Assembly (NCBI RefSeq): GCF_000382445.1
Contig: NZ_KB905472.1
Location: 2,280,602-2,344,601 of the forward strand
Source: Phocaeicola massiliensis B84634 = Timone 84634 = DSM 17679 = JCM 13223
GTDB lineage: Bacteria > Bacteroidota > Bacteroidia > Bacteroidales > Bacteroidaceae
Direction: 5' to 3'
DNA: 64,000 bases
The notes beneath the pieces are model-generated. The model worked only from the letters and a program-made list of their open reading frames with translations, ran no database searches and was not told where the DNA came from. Below are positions 15,153 to 24,594 of this stretch, piece by piece (the stretch's first letter is position 1; every line of letters starts with the position of its first letter). Position numbers and translations under genes: made by a program.

Positions 15153-15704
15153 TTATTTCTTGAAATATCTATTGTACAAGCCTTCGAAGCCCTTACCATG
15201 ACGAGCTTCGTCTTTAGCCATTTCGTGAACTGTATCGTGGATAGCATCCAAGTTCAGAGCTTTTGCACGAGTAGCAATACGCTTCTTGTCAGCGCAAGCA
15301 CCTGATTCTGCATTCATTCTCTTTTCCAAGTTAGTCTTAGTATCCCATACGCAGTCGCCCAGCAATTCAGCAAATTTAGAAGCGTGTTCAGCTTCTTCCC
15401 AAGCATAGCGTTTGAAAGCTTCAGCAATTTCAGGATAACCTTCACGGTCAGCCTGACGGCTCATAGCCAGATACATACCAACTTCTGTACATTCACCCAT
15501 AAAGTGGTTGTTCAAATCTTTAATCATTTCTTCGTCACAACCTTTAGCAACGCCAATTACGTGTTGGTCAGCAAATTCCAAACCACCTTCTGTTTCTACC
15601 ATTTCGTTGAACTTAGAAGCGGGTGCTTTACACAACGGACACTTTTCAGGAGCTGCATCACCTTCATGAATATAACCACAAACTGTACAAATAAACTTTT
15701 TCAT
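15153..15704 (-). CDS. Reverse rubrerythrin (rubredoxin domain first)
   Basis: 183 residues. An N-terminal rubredoxin-like knuckle ([10 protein letters not shown] ... CPLCKAP) precedes a ferritin-like four-helix domain with di-iron ligands in [14 protein letters not shown] and KDEARHGKG. In classical rubrerythrin the order is the opposite, so this is the reverse type found in anaerobes, which reduces hydrogen peroxide. It lies 56 bp after the perR-like gene on the same strand and is probably co-transcribed under peroxide control. Confidence 0.9.
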   Translation of the reverse strand: MKKFICTVCGYIHEGDAAPEKCPLCKAPASKFNEMVETEGGLEFADQHVIGVAKGCDEEMIKDLNNHFMGECTEVGMYLAMSRQADREGYPEIAEAFKRYAWEEAEHASKFAELLGDCVWDTKTNLEKRMNAESGACADKKRIATRAKALNLDAIHDTVHEMAKDEARHGKGFEGLYNRYFKK

Positions 15705-15760
15705 AATTTCCTTTTTTATTAGTTAGTCAATATTTTATTTATTAGTTGATCACCATATTA

Positions 15761-16189
15761 TCAGCCTACTTCTTTTCCCTGCTCTTTTGCAGCACAAGCC
15801 GGACATACCCCTTTGTAATATTGATGTATTTCTTCAATAAAGAAACCATTCATGTCAATACGTTCCACCTGTTTCGTTTCGCCACTGAAAGGCAAATCAT
15901 ATATTTTGCCACATTTCTTACATAAAAAGTGAGCATGCAAAGAGGTTTCCGAATCGAAACATGCATTTTTTTCATCAATCGTAAGCATTAAAGCTGCACC
16001 ATGTTCCACAAAAAGCTTCAATGTATTATAAACCGTAGTTTTCGACAATGTAGGAATATCGTCACACAAAGCCATATAAATCTCATCGATACACGGATGA
16101 GTTTTATGAGCCAACAAATAGTCCATAATAGCTATTCTCTGCACAGATGGCTTTATATTATAACTGAGTAAATAATCATAAGTCTTCAT
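15761..16189 (-). CDS. perR: Fur-family peroxide regulator (PerR-like)
   Basis: 142 residues. It has a winged-helix N-terminus with SKTTVYNTLKLF as recognition helix, then HAHFLCKKCG and CPACA, giving two CxxC pairs for the structural zinc and His residues for the regulatory metal. The Fur family is certain; PerR rather than Fur or Zur is inferred from the adjacent rubrerythrin gene and the PerR-box-like palindrome in its own leader. It would repress itself and rubrerythrin until metal-catalysed oxidation by peroxide. Confidence 0.85.
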   Translation of the reverse strand: MKTYDYLLSYNIKPSVQRIAIMDYLLAHKTHPCIDEIYMALCDDIPTLSKTTVYNTLKLFVEHGAALMLTIDEKNACFDSETSLHAHFLCKKCGKIYDLPFSGETKQVERIDMNGFFIEEIHQYYKGVCPACAAKEQGKEVG

Positions 16190-16207
16190 AAGAACTCTCT
16201 TTCATAT

Positions 16208-16222
16208 TTGTAATTGTTACAA
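16208..16222. promoter_or_regulatory. PerR-box-like operator
   Basis: TTGTAATTGTTACAA is a 7-1-7 inverted repeat (6 of 7 positions symmetric), close to the TTATAATNATTATAA consensus of Fur/PerR boxes. It lies between the promoter at 16237-16267 and the perR start, so binding would block the operon (autoregulation). Confidence 0.65.
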
Positions 16223-16236
16223 CTTTATTTCACGTG

Positions 16237-16267
16237 CAAAGATATGTACTTTCTAGTAACTAACAAA
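16237..16267 (-). promoter_or_regulatory. Promoter of the perR-rubrerythrin operon
   Basis: On the minus strand TTTG (16267-16264), a 19-bp spacer and TATCTTTG (16244-16237): a full match to the Bacteroides TTTG / TAnnTTTG promoter. Confidence 0.8.
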
Positions 16268-16326
16268 TAATTTCCTTACTTTTTTTTATTTTTTTTCTTT
16301 CATGCAATAAATCAATCAGGAATGAT

Positions 16327-16334
16327 TATTTTTG
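16327..16334 (+). promoter_or_regulatory. -7 box for nadE
   Basis: TATTTTTG fits TAnnTTTG and lies 25 bp before the nadE ATG. No clear TTTG is seen at -33. Confidence 0.5.
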
Positions 16335-16359
16335 CACCTATATATAATAAGGTATAATT

Positions 16360-18285
16360 ATGAAATATGGTTTTGTAAGAGTAGCGGCGGCTGTTCCGGC
16401 AGTGAAAGTAGCCGACTGCAAGTTTAACGCACAACAAATTGAAACTCAAATTGCCATTGCTGACGGGAAAGGTGTTCAAATCATTATTTTCCCCGAACTT
16501 AGCATCACCGGATATACTTGTGCCGACCTGTTTGGCCAAACATTGTTATTGGAAGAAGCAGAGATAGCTTTAATGCAGATTATGAATAATACCCGGCAAA
16601 TGGATATTATCTCTATCATAGGCATGCCGGTCGTCATGAACTCCACTTTACTTAATTGTGCCGTAGTTTGCCAAAAAGGAAAGATTCTGGGTATTGTGCC
16701 CAAAACTTATTTACCCAATTATAAAGAATTCTATGAACAGCGCTGGTTTACTTCCGCTTTGAATCATCCCGATACCAATATACGCCTTTGCGGACAAAAC
16801 GTGCCGGTCAGCGCCAACTTGCTTTTCGATACGCCCGATACTTGCTTCGGCATTGAAATCTGCGAAGACATGTGGGCGCCTATTCCGCCCAGCTCTTCAT
16901 TGGCACTGCAAGGAGCGGAAATCATATTCAATATGTCGGCCGACAATGAAGGAATAGGAAAACATGCTTATGTACGTTCACTTATCAGCCAACAATCCGC
17001 ACGCTGTCTGGCAGGATATGTGTTCAGTTCCAGCGGGTTTGGAGAATCTACCACTGATGTGGTTTTCGCCGGCAACGGACTTATCTACGAAAACGGCAGC
17101 CTATTGGCCGAATCTGAACGCTTTTCTTTCAAAGAGCAACTGGTAATCAGCGAAATAGACGTAGAGCGCATCCGTGGCGAACGCTTGACCAACACTACTT
17201 TTGCAGCCAATATCGGCAATTGTCCCGGTCGTCCTGCCATCCATATCAACACCGAATTTGTCAATACACGCGATTTAACACTAACCCGCCCCATCGAGCC
17301 GCACCCCTTTGTGCCTCAAGGAAATGAATTAGACCAACGATGCGAGGAAATATTCGCCATCCAAATAGCAGGTTTGGCCAAACGACTTGTACATACCAAC
17401 TGCAAGACCGTGGTAGTCGGCATTTCGGGAGGACTGGATTCCACTCTGGCCTTACTGGTATGCGTCAAGACATTTGATAAACTGGAACTTCCGCGCAAAA
17501 ATATCATCGGTATCACGATGCCCGGTTTCGGCACAACCGATCGCACCTATAATAATGCACTCCACCTAATGGCTTCATTGGGAGTCACTATCAAAGAAAT
17601 AAGCATTAAGGAAGCCTGCATCCGGCATTTTAAAGATATCGACCACGACATGACCGTTCACGATGTGACTTATGAAAACAGTCAGGCACGCGAACGCACG
17701 CAGATTCTGATGGATGTGGCAAACCGGCTGGGAGGTCTGGTCATCGGCACAGGCGACCTTTCCGAACTTGCATTGGGATGGGCTACTTACAATGGCGACC
17801 ACATGTCCATGTATGGTGTCAATGCCAGCATTCCCAAGACATTGGTAAAATATTTAGTAAATTGGATTGCCTTGAACGGTGTGGACAATGAATCACGCAT
17901 CACCCTGCTGGATATTGTAGATACACCCATCAGCCCCGAGCTGATTCCGGCAGACGAGCAAGGTAATATCAAACAAAAGACAGAAGATTTGGTAGGACCG
18001 TATGAACTGCATGACTTCTTCCTCTATCAGTTCCTTCGCTTCGGCTTCCGCCCCGGCAAGATATTCTATCTGGCAAGCATAGCCTTCCGCGATACATACA
18101 ATGAAGAAGTCATCAAGAAATGGCTGACCACATTTTGCCGACGCTTCTTCCAGCAGCAGTTCAAGCGTTCGTGCCTGCCCGACGGTCCGAAAGTAGGTTC
18201 CGTCTCTCTCAGTCCACGGGGCGATTGGCGTATGCCCAGCGATGCCAGTGCCGCAATGTGGCTGAAAGAATGCGAAGAATTATAA
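16360..18285 (+). CDS. nadE: Glutamine-dependent NAD+ synthetase
   Basis: 641 residues, the size of the two-domain enzyme. Residues about 5-280 are a nitrilase-type amidotransferase with catalytic E in FPELSITGY, K in VPKTYLPNYKEF and the nucleophile Cys in GIEICEDMW. Residues about 320-641 are the synthetase, with the ATP P-loop GISGGLDSTLAL and GTGDLSELALGW. It converts nicotinic-acid adenine dinucleotide to NAD using ammonia channelled from glutamine, the last step of NAD biosynthesis. It is convergent with the his operon across a repeat array. Confidence 0.95.
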   Translation: MKYGFVRVAAAVPAVKVADCKFNAQQIETQIAIADGKGVQIIIFPELSITGYTCADLFGQTLLLEEAEIALMQIMNNTRQMDIISIIGMPVVMNSTLLNCAVVCQKGKILGIVPKTYLPNYKEFYEQRWFTSALNHPDTNIRLCGQNVPVSANLLFDTPDTCFGIEICEDMWAPIPPSSSLALQGAEIIFNMSADNEGIGKHAYVRSLISQQSARCLAGYVFSSSGFGESTTDVVFAGNGLIYENGSLLAESERFSFKEQLVISEIDVERIRGERLTNTTFAANIGNCPGRPAIHINTEFVNTRDLTLTRPIEPHPFVPQGNELDQRCEEIFAIQIAGLAKRLVHTNCKTVVVGISGGLDSTLALLVCVKTFDKLELPRKNIIGITMPGFGTTDRTYNNALHLMASLGVTIKEISIKEACIRHFKDIDHDMTVHDVTYENSQARERTQILMDVANRLGGLVIGTGDLSELALGWATYNGDHMSMYGVNASIPKTLVKYLVNWIALNGVDNESRITLLDIVDTPISPELIPADEQGNIKQKTEDLVGPYELHDFFLYQFLRFGFRPGKIFYLASIAFRDTYNEEVIKKWLTTFCRRFFQQQFKRSCLPDGPKVGSVSLSPRGDWRMPSDASAAMWLKECEEL

Positions 18286-18325
18286 CTTTTTCATCCTTTT
18301 ACCGGGTCATTTGCAAGGCTCCGCT

Positions 18326-18438
18326 TATGCGTATATACGTGCAGGCTCATACGTACGTTCACGCAGGGCCGCACATATATACGCGTAGGCCTATACGTAC
18401 GTTCACGCAGGCCTGCGCGTATATACGTGTGGACACCT
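18326..18438. repeat. Alternating purine-pyrimidine TACGTACG array, first copy
   Basis: About five units of 21-23 bp (core TATACGTACGTTCACGCAGG, exact at two sites) fill the gap between the convergent nadE and hisB genes. Long runs strictly alternate pyrimidine and purine, for example TGCGTATATACGTGCA and TGCGCGTATATACGTGTG. They are partly palindromic, so both cruciform and Z-DNA are conceivable. There is no coding potential. A related array lies at 57189-57300. Confidence 0.8.
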
Positions 18439-18473
18439 GCATATTATCGACATTTCCGGCATACTCACCATCG

Positions 18474-19592
18474 CTAAATACACCCTTTGCTGGACGGCAC
18501 CTCAAAATGATAAATATCTCTTCTCACCGCCATCTTGATGGCACGCGCCAAGGCCTTGAAGATTCCTTCTATCTTATGATGTTCATTATTTCCTTCTGCC
18601 TTGATATTGAGATTCATACGTGCTGCATCACTCAGTGATTTAAAGAAATGAAGAAACATTTCGGTAGGCATCTCTCCTATCTTTTCGCGATGAAACTCCG
18701 CATCCCACACCAACCAGGCACGGCCGCCAAAATCCAGAGCTACCTGACAAAGACAATCGTCCATCGGCAGACAATAACCGTAACGCTCTATTCCCCTCTT
18801 ACTGCCCAAGGCCTGATAAATGCATTCACCCAATGCAATGGCCGTATCTTCGATGGTATGATGTTCATCCACCTCCAAGTCACCTTTCACGCAAACGGTA
18901 AGGTCAATGCCGCCGTGCTTGCCAATCTGCTCCAGCATGTGGTCAAAGAAACCAAGCCCGGTGGAAATATCGCACCGACCACTGCCGTCCAAATTGAGGC
19001 GGACAAAGATATCCGTCTCTTTCGTCGTGCGGCGCACCTCGGCAATACGTTCTCCGGCAAACAGAAACTCAGCTATCCGGTCCCAATCGGTCGTGGCCAA
19101 CACACAATATGCTTCCAGGTTCTTTTCCTTCAGTACCTCTTTATCGTCTTGAAGCAAAATAGCCTTGCAGCCCAATTTTTTGGCCAGTTCTACATCTGTA
19201 GCACGGTCGCCGATGACAAAACTGTTCGCCAAGTCATAGTCTCCCGTCATATATTTTCCCATCATTCCGGTACGCGGTTTGCGGGTTGGGGCATTATCTT
19301 CGGGAAAGCTGCGGTCTATCAGGATATCATCGAATGTGATACCCTCCCCTTCCAATGTCTTCAACACCAGATTATGCACCGGCCAGAAAGTATCTTCCGG
19401 GAAAGAATCCGTTCCCAGTCCGTCTTGATTGGTAACCATGACAAACTCATAATCCAGCTTGCTCCGAATGAAGCTCAGATTACGGAACACTTTGGGACAA
19501 AACTCCAGTTTCTCGAACGAGTCGAGCTGATAATCCACCGGCGGCTCCACCACCAGCGTACCATCACGGTCTATGAATAATGCTTTTTTCAT
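18474..19592 (-). CDS. hisB: Bifunctional histidinol-phosphatase / imidazoleglycerol-phosphate dehydratase
   Basis: 372 residues. The N-terminal HAD phosphatase (FIDRDGTLV at the start; VGD-type motif [13 protein letters not shown]) removes phosphate from histidinol-phosphate. The C-terminal dehydratase (from about 180) has the metal-binding [10 protein letters not shown] motif (the HHxxED type) and a second HHKIEG motif. This fusion gives steps 7 and 9 of histidine synthesis. It is the last gene of hisG-hisD-hisC-hisB, 14 bp after hisC. Confidence 0.95.
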   Translation of the reverse strand: MKKALFIDRDGTLVVEPPVDYQLDSFEKLEFCPKVFRNLSFIRSKLDYEFVMVTNQDGLGTDSFPEDTFWPVHNLVLKTLEGEGITFDDILIDRSFPEDNAPTRKPRTGMMGKYMTGDYDLANSFVIGDRATDVELAKKLGCKAILLQDDKEVLKEKNLEAYCVLATTDWDRIAEFLFAGERIAEVRRTTKETDIFVRLNLDGSGRCDISTGLGFFDHMLEQIGKHGGIDLTVCVKGDLEVDEHHTIEDTAIALGECIYQALGSKRGIERYGYCLPMDDCLCQVALDFGGRAWLVWDAEFHREKIGEMPTEMFLHFFKSLSDAARMNLNIKAEGNNEHHKIEGIFKALARAIKMAVRRDIYHFEVPSSKGCI

Positions 19593-19606
19593 CTGTTACA
19601 ATCTTT

Positions 19607-20659
19607 TTATTTGCCGGACTGCATGCCAAAAGCGTTCAGTGCCTCCAGCAACGTATCATTTTCGGGACGAGTGCCAATAGTGATGCGAAGGCAGTCACGA
19701 CACAAAGAAACATTGGTGCGATTACGTACAATGATTCCTTTACTTACCAAGTAAGCATATATTTTCTTCGCATCCGTCACTTTTGCCAAAAAGAAATTGG
19801 CATCTGTCGGATAAATCTTCTCGCAGCAGGGCAACTGTATAAACTCATCGATAAGACGCGCACGCTCTTCCAGCAATGACTTCACCCAACGTTCCACTTC
19901 ATAATGGCGATGCATCATGGCAATGGCCTCCTTTTGAGTCAGCAGGTTCACATTATAAGGATACTTTATCTTACTGAAAATCGCAATAATTTCAGGAGAA
20001 GCAAATGCCATGCCCAGCCGGATGGCGGCACATCCCCAGGCTTTGGAGAAAGTCTGAAAAACGATGAGATTGGGATGTTTCTCCAAGTCAAGCAGAAACG
20101 AAGGTGCATCCGAAAAATCGGAATAAGCCTCATCGATGACGACCAATCCCTGAAAAGCAGACAGAGTCTTTTCCATTTCCTCACGGTCTAACGCATTCCC
20201 GGTCGGGTTATTGGGAGAACAGAGAAATATCAATTTGGTATTACCATCCGTCGCCGCCAGCAGCCGGTCTGCAGTAAACTGATAGTTTTCGTCCAGCAAT
20301 ACCTTACGATACTCCACATCATTCACCTCGGCACACACCTGATACATACCGTAAGTAGGGTCGATAGCCACTACATTATCCACCCCCGGACGGCAGAAAG
20401 CACGATAAACCAAGTCGATAGCCTCATCGCTGCCGTTTCCCAAAAAGATATTCTCCGGTTTGACTTTCTTGACGGGAGCTATCAGATTCTTCAGCTCTCG
20501 CTGCATCGGGTCGGGATAACGGTTGTTCGGAGTATTATAGGGATTCTCGTTTGCATCCAAAAACACAGAGGCTTCTGCCCCGCTATATTCATCGCGCGCA
20601 GATGAATATGGCTTTAAAGCCCGGATATTGGGACGCGTCAATTCTTTTAAGTCTTTCAT
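19607..20659 (-). CDS. hisC: Histidinol-phosphate aminotransferase
   Basis: 350 residues, PLP fold type I. The Schiff-base lysine is in [36 protein letters not shown] and VIDEAYSDF are the standard cofactor-binding motifs. It transfers the amino group from glutamate to imidazole-acetol-phosphate. It lies within the his operon, with 13-14 bp gaps on both sides. Confidence 0.96.
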   Translation of the reverse strand: MKDLKELTRPNIRALKPYSSARDEYSGAEASVFLDANENPYNTPNNRYPDPMQRELKNLIAPVKKVKPENIFLGNGSDEAIDLVYRAFCRPGVDNVVAIDPTYGMYQVCAEVNDVEYRKVLLDENYQFTADRLLAATDGNTKLIFLCSPNNPTGNALDREEMEKTLSAFQGLVVIDEAYSDFSDAPSFLLDLEKHPNLIVFQTFSKAWGCAAIRLGMAFASPEIIAIFSKIKYPYNVNLLTQKEAIAMMHRHYEVERWVKSLLEERARLIDEFIQLPCCEKIYPTDANFFLAKVTDAKKIYAYLVSKGIIVRNRTNVSLCRDCLRITIGTRPENDTLLEALNAFGMQSGK

Positions 20660-20672
20660 ATAGTCTCTTTTT

Positions 20673-21953
20673 TTATTTTGCTTTTAATCTGACGGTGACG
20701 GCATTTTTATGCGCACTCAGTTGTTCGTTGGCTGCCATTACTTCGATGGCGGGACCGATAATCTCTATGCCTTCGCGCGTGATTTCCTGAAAAGTTATTT
20801 TACGGATAAAGCTATCCAGACTCACTCCGCCATAAGCTTTGGCATAACCGTTTGTGGGCAGCGTATGATTGGTTCCCGATGCGTAATCGCCTGCACTCTC
20901 CGGCGACAGGGAACCCAGAAATACAGAGCCTGCATTGACAATACGCTCGGCTTGCTCCTCATAATCCCGGGTTTCGATTATCAGGTGTTCGGGAGCATAT
21001 TCATTGGTTAAAGCAATTGCCTCATCCATATCTTTCACCAATATCAGCTTGCTGTTGGCCAAAGATTTCTCCGCTATTTCCCAACGGGAGAGCAAGGCCA
21101 ATTGCCGCTGCACTTCATATTCCACTTCTTCCATCAGCTTTTCGGAAGTAGTCACCAGCATCGCCTGACTGTCTACCCCATGTTCTGCCTGCGAAAGCAA
21201 GTCGGCGGCAACAAAGACGGGGTTGGCCGTTTCGTCTGCCAGCACTTCCACCTCGGAAGGACCGGCAGGCATGTCGATGGCCACATCACACAGGGAAACC
21301 TGCTGCTTGGCAGCCGTCACATATTGATTGCCGGGACCGAATATTTTATAAACCTTCGGCACACTCTCCGTTCCGTATGCCATCGCACCGATAGCCTGTA
21401 CTCCGCCTGCCTTGAATATCTTATTGACTCCCGCCAGCTTTGCCGCATAGAGGATGGCAGGATGAATCTTTCCCGCTTTATCGGGAGGAGTGCAAAGAAC
21501 TATTTCTTTGCAACCGGCTATTTGTGCAGGAGTAGCCAACATCAGCACGGTAGAGAACAACGGAGCCGTGCCGCCGGGAATGTACAAACCGACTTTCTCG
21601 ATGGCAACCGCTTTCTGCCAGCAGGTCACTCCCGGAACAGTCTGTACTTTCTTTCCTTCAAAACGCTGCGCAGCATGGAAGGCATGAATATTCTTCTGTG
21701 CAAGCATAATGGCCGCTTTCAGTTCAATGGGAACATCTTTTTCTGCCTCCGCCATCTCCGCTTCGGTCACAGCCAAGGCATCAAGTTTCACTTTGTCAAA
21801 CCGTTCTTCATATTCAATGACGGCTCTATCTCCTTCCGATTTTACACGGTCAAGCACTTCCTTCACGGTATCGCGAAGCGTTTCGGTATGGAGGGCAGGA
21901 CGACGGAGCATATCCGCCCATTCTGCTTTGTCGGGATATATAATTTTCTTCAT
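20673..21953 (-). CDS. hisD: Histidinol dehydrogenase
   Basis: 426 residues, full length. It shows the family signature [20 protein letters not shown] and the zinc/active-site regions AEHGVDSQA and [10 protein letters not shown]. It oxidises histidinol to histidine in two NAD-dependent steps. It is the second gene of the operon, 43 bp after hisG. Confidence 0.96.
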   Translation of the reverse strand: MKKIIYPDKAEWADMLRRPALHTETLRDTVKEVLDRVKSEGDRAVIEYEERFDKVKLDALAVTEAEMAEAEKDVPIELKAAIMLAQKNIHAFHAAQRFEGKKVQTVPGVTCWQKAVAIEKVGLYIPGGTAPLFSTVLMLATPAQIAGCKEIVLCTPPDKAGKIHPAILYAAKLAGVNKIFKAGGVQAIGAMAYGTESVPKVYKIFGPGNQYVTAAKQQVSLCDVAIDMPAGPSEVEVLADETANPVFVAADLLSQAEHGVDSQAMLVTTSEKLMEEVEYEVQRQLALLSRWEIAEKSLANSKLILVKDMDEAIALTNEYAPEHLIIETRDYEEQAERIVNAGSVFLGSLSPESAGDYASGTNHTLPTNGYAKAYGGVSLDSFIRKITFQEITREGIEIIGPAIEVMAANEQLSAHKNAVTVRLKAK

Positions 21954-21996
21954 ATTCTTTATTTCTTTAAAAGAGGAAACACCTCCTCCGGACCCA

Positions 21997-22848
21997 CTAT
22001 AATATCATCTTCTCTATGGGCAATACCAAAATTCCTTCCGCACCCAATGCTTTCAGCTTTCCGATAATCTCCCAAAAACGTTTTTCATCCAGCACCGTAT
22101 GCACCGAGCACCAACCTTCTTGTGCCAAAGGCATCACCGTGGGACTCTTCATGCCGGGCAATACTTCTATAATCTCTTTCAGCCGGTCGGCAGGCGCATT
22201 CATCAATACATACTTCTTATCTTCCGCTGCTTTCACCGCTTCAATGCGGAACAATAATTCATTCAATATCTCCTTCTTATCCTCGGACATATGCTTGTTT
22301 CCAATCAACAATGCCTCGCTTTTCATCACCACTTCCACTTCCTTCAGGCTGTTGCTGACCAGTGTAGACCCCGAACTCACAATATCAAAGATAGCATCTG
22401 CCAGGCTGATTCCCGGAGCAATCTCCACCGAACCGGTAATGACATGAATATCTGCATGGATACCATTCTTCTGCATAAATTCCTTCAAAATACCCGGATA
22501 AGAAGTAGCAATCTTGCGACCTTCAAACCAAGACAATCCCGGATAATCCACATCCTTGGGAATGGCCAAAGACAAACGGCATTTGCTGAATCCCAGCCGC
22601 TTAATGACTTCTGCATCTTCTTTGCGTTCTACAAACTCATTCTCGCCTACGATACCCAAATCCGCCACACCACCGGCTACAGACTGGGGAATATCATCAT
22701 CACGAAGAAAAAGCACCTCGATGGGGAAATTGGATGATTGTACCAATAAAATTCTTTTAGAAGAGGAAATTTTGATATCCGCTTCCTGTAGCAATGCCAT
22801 TGTCTCTTCAAACAAACGGCCTTTGGACTGTACTGCAATTCTAAGCAT
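21997..22848 (-). CDS. hisG: ATP phosphoribosyltransferase, long form
   Basis: 283 residues from the ATG at 22848 (MLRIAVQSKGRL is the usual start; a frame from 22875 adds nine atypical residues). The catalytic part contains DLGIVGENEFVER and the PRPP-binding segment FDIVSSGSTLVSNSL. The last about 75 residues (SPTVMPLAQEGWCSVHTVL) are the regulatory ACT-like domain of the hexameric long form, so feedback inhibition by histidine is expected. It is the first enzyme and first gene of the operon, preceded by the attenuator. Confidence 0.95.
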   Translation of the reverse strand: MLRIAVQSKGRLFEETMALLQEADIKISSSKRILLVQSSNFPIEVLFLRDDDIPQSVAGGVADLGIVGENEFVERKEDAEVIKRLGFSKCRLSLAIPKDVDYPGLSWFEGRKIATSYPGILKEFMQKNGIHADIHVITGSVEIAPGISLADAIFDIVSSGSTLVSNSLKEVEVVMKSEALLIGNKHMSEDKKEILNELLFRIEAVKAAEDKKYVLMNAPADRLKEIIEVLPGMKSPTVMPLAQEGWCSVHTVLDEKRFWEIIGKLKALGAEGILVLPIEKMIL

Positions 22849-22885
22849 ATTTTCTATCTTTTGATTATTATTCAAGCAAATAAAA

Positions 22886-22912
22886 AAGGGCTTACCGCAT
22901 CGGCAAGCCCTT
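22886..22912 (-). terminator. his operon attenuator terminator
   Basis: On the minus strand AAGGGCTTGCCG, a 3-nt loop, CGGTAAGCCCTT (one G-T pair), then TTTTTTATTT. It lies between the leader peptide and hisG. A GGGCT just after the leader stop could pair with the AGCCC arm as an alternative structure. Confidence 0.85.
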
Positions 22913-22949
22913 ATATCAGTATACTACAATATCATCACAGCCCACCGCG

Positions 22950-22994
22950 TTATTCGTTAGGAAAATGATGATGATGTGTAGCTGTTCTAACCAT
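22950..22994 (-). CDS. hisL: his operon leader peptide
   Basis: A 14-codon frame on the minus strand, MVRTATHHHHFPNE, with four consecutive CAT histidine codons. It is followed after 37 nt by an intrinsic terminator and then hisG, and preceded by a good promoter. This is the classic arrangement for ribosome-mediated attenuation: when charged His-tRNA is scarce the ribosome stalls on the His run and the terminator does not form. The composition alone (four His in a row upstream of his genes) makes chance unlikely. Confidence 0.9.
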   Translation of the reverse strand: MVRTATHHHHFPNE

Positions 22995-23015
22995 AGTTTT
23001 TCTTTTTATTTGCGA

Positions 23016-23047
23016 CAAAAATAAAGTATTAAAATGAATACAGCAAA
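23016..23047 (-). promoter_or_regulatory. his operon promoter
   Basis: On the minus strand TTTG (23047-23044), a 20-bp spacer and TATTTTTG (23023-23016), 21 bp before the leader peptide ATG. It matches the Bacteroides consensus fully. Confidence 0.85.
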
Positions 23048-23076
23048 TAATTATCATAAAAACTTTGATTTTTCTT

Positions 23077-23568
23077 TCAAATTAAAGGAAGCTGTTCGTC
23101 ACTCTCCACATCACAATGCAAAAAGTGCATCTCTTCTTTTGCCTTCTCTTGCGAGAAAGTAAAGTAAGTACAAAGCGCTTTGGTACACAATTCCTCCTTA
23201 TTATTATAGATAGCCGCGTCCACCAGAATGATATTGCGCTTCACTTCCTTGATAGAAGCACGCAGCACGATATGCGAATCATTCGTACTGATAGGTTTCA
23301 TATAGCGGGTTTCCATCTTCGAGGTCACTCCGGTAGTCTGCATCTTACGCAAAATCACCCACGCACAAATCTCGTCCAGCAACACAGCCTGTATGCCGCC
23401 ATGCAGTGTGTCAATCCATCCCTGGAATTGTGGCTGAGGTTTCCAAATGCTGATAACCTCATCGCCATCTTCATAAAATTCCATCTTCACTCCGGCCTCG
23501 TTATTGGGCGCACAGCCAAAGCAATTATATCCTTCCATCCCTTTCCAGGGATTGATTATCTTTTTCAT
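23077..23568 (-). CDS. Hotdog-fold thioesterase (PaaI/4HBT type)
   Basis: 163 residues. It begins with a CFGCAPNNEAGVKM segment and has the central hotdog helix WIDTLHGGIQAVLLDEICAW, where HGG and the following Asp/Glu are typical of PaaI-like acyl-CoA thioesterases. The substrate cannot be read from the sequence. It forms a pair with the Dabb gene upstream (10-bp gap). Confidence 0.8.
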   Translation of the reverse strand: MKKIINPWKGMEGYNCFGCAPNNEAGVKMEFYEDGDEVISIWKPQPQFQGWIDTLHGGIQAVLLDEICAWVILRKMQTTGVTSKMETRYMKPISTNDSHIVLRASIKEVKRNIILVDAAIYNNKEELCTKALCTYFTFSQEKAKEEMHFLHCDVESDEQLPLI

Positions 23569-23578
23569 AGGCTACATC

Positions 23579-23878
23579 TTAAAATTCGTAATCCACGCAA
23601 GCGCGTCCTTCTTTTGCATCTTTCAGAATGCCGGCAGCAGCCACATGGTCAGGATGAACAGCATACGCATTGACGTCTGCCAATGTATCAAACTCGCTCT
23701 CCAAACAAATATCCCATGCTTCGGCAGAATTGATATTCAGACCGACAAATATTTTACGAATGAAACCAATCTTTGCAGGCAATGCTTCAATGGCAGCCTT
23801 AAAATCATTCATCACTTTCAGTTTTTCTTCCTGCGGAAGTGTTTCTTTCAATTTAAACAAAACTATATGCTTTACCAT
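23579..23878 (-). CDS. Dabb (stress-responsive alpha/beta barrel) domain protein
   Basis: 99 residues: MVKHIVLFKLKE at the start, then a helix, GLNINSAEAWDICLESEFDTLADVNAYAVHPDH, and a last strand. This is the ferredoxin-like Dabb fold with the conserved H of VKHIVLFK and the YxxHPxH motif. It is probably a dimeric cytoplasmic protein; the reaction is unknown. A TACTTTTG box on the minus strand (23951-23944) may be its promoter. Confidence 0.85.
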   Translation of the reverse strand: MVKHIVLFKLKETLPQEEKLKVMNDFKAAIEALPAKIGFIRKIFVGLNINSAEAWDICLESEFDTLADVNAYAVHPDHVAAAGILKDAKEGRACVDYEF

Positions 23879-23982
23879 ACTTGATATTTTAATTAATTAT
23901 TCTACTTTTGTAATTAACATCGGCCAATACAAGTAGCCTGATGCAAAAGTAACAGTTTTGTTTTAAAATACATCCTATTATT

Positions 23983-24594
23983 ATGATAATTATTGGTATA
24001 GCCGGAGGAACCGGTTCAGGAAAGACCACTGTAGTCAAGAAAATAATAGAGAGCCTGCCCGAAGGTTCCGTTGCCGTTATTCCACAAGATTCTTACTACA
24101 ACGACCAATCTTCCCTCCCTTTGGAAAGGCGCAAGCAGACTAACTTCGACCATCCCGATGCATTCGACTGGGCACTTTTCGAACAACAGATAGCCGAATT
24201 ACGCCAAGGACGTTCCATCGAACAGCCCACCTATTCCTATATAGTATGTACACGTCTGCCCGAAACCATTCATATAGAGCCGAAGGAAGTCATTATCGTA
24301 GAAGGTATCATGAGTTTATATGACAAGGAATTGCGCGACCTGATGGACTTGAAGATTTTCGTAGACGCAGAACCCGACGAACGCTTGTTGCGTGTCATTA
24401 CCCGTGATATGGTGGAACGGGGCCATCCTTTGGAAATGCTGATAGACAAGTATCGCAACGTTCTGAAGCCGATGCATGATGAATTCATCGAGCCGACCAA
24501 ACAATATGCCGACATCATTATCCCCAATGGAGGCAACAATCAGAAGGCGATTGAAATTCTTAAGCTATATATCGAAAAGATTTTGGGCAAATGA
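23983..24594 (+). CDS. udk: Uridine kinase
   Basis: 203 residues. The Walker A GGTGSGKTTV lies right at the N-terminus (about 8-17), followed by PQDSYYND, NFDHPDAFDW, IVVEGI-like EVIIVEGIMSLYD, and RRxxRD-like VITRDMVERG. It phosphorylates uridine and cytidine to UMP and CMP in pyrimidine salvage. Its stop overlaps the next gene's ATG (ATGA), so translation is coupled to the lytic transglycosylase. Confidence 0.93.
   Translation: MIIIGIAGGTGSGKTTVVKKIIESLPEGSVAVIPQDSYYNDQSSLPLERRKQTNFDHPDAFDWALFEQQIAELRQGRSIEQPTYSYIVCTRLPETIHIEPKEVIIVEGIMSLYDKELRDLMDLKIFVDAEPDERLLRVITRDMVERGHPLEMLIDKYRNVLKPMHDEFIEPTKQYADIIIPNGGNNQKAIEILKLYIEKILGK

Noticed and set aside
18648-19580. 310-codon plus-strand frame across hisB
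   Set aside because: It is antisense to a certain hisB gene and has no recognisable features.
21102-22067. 321-codon plus-strand frame across hisD
   Set aside because: Antisense shadow of hisD.
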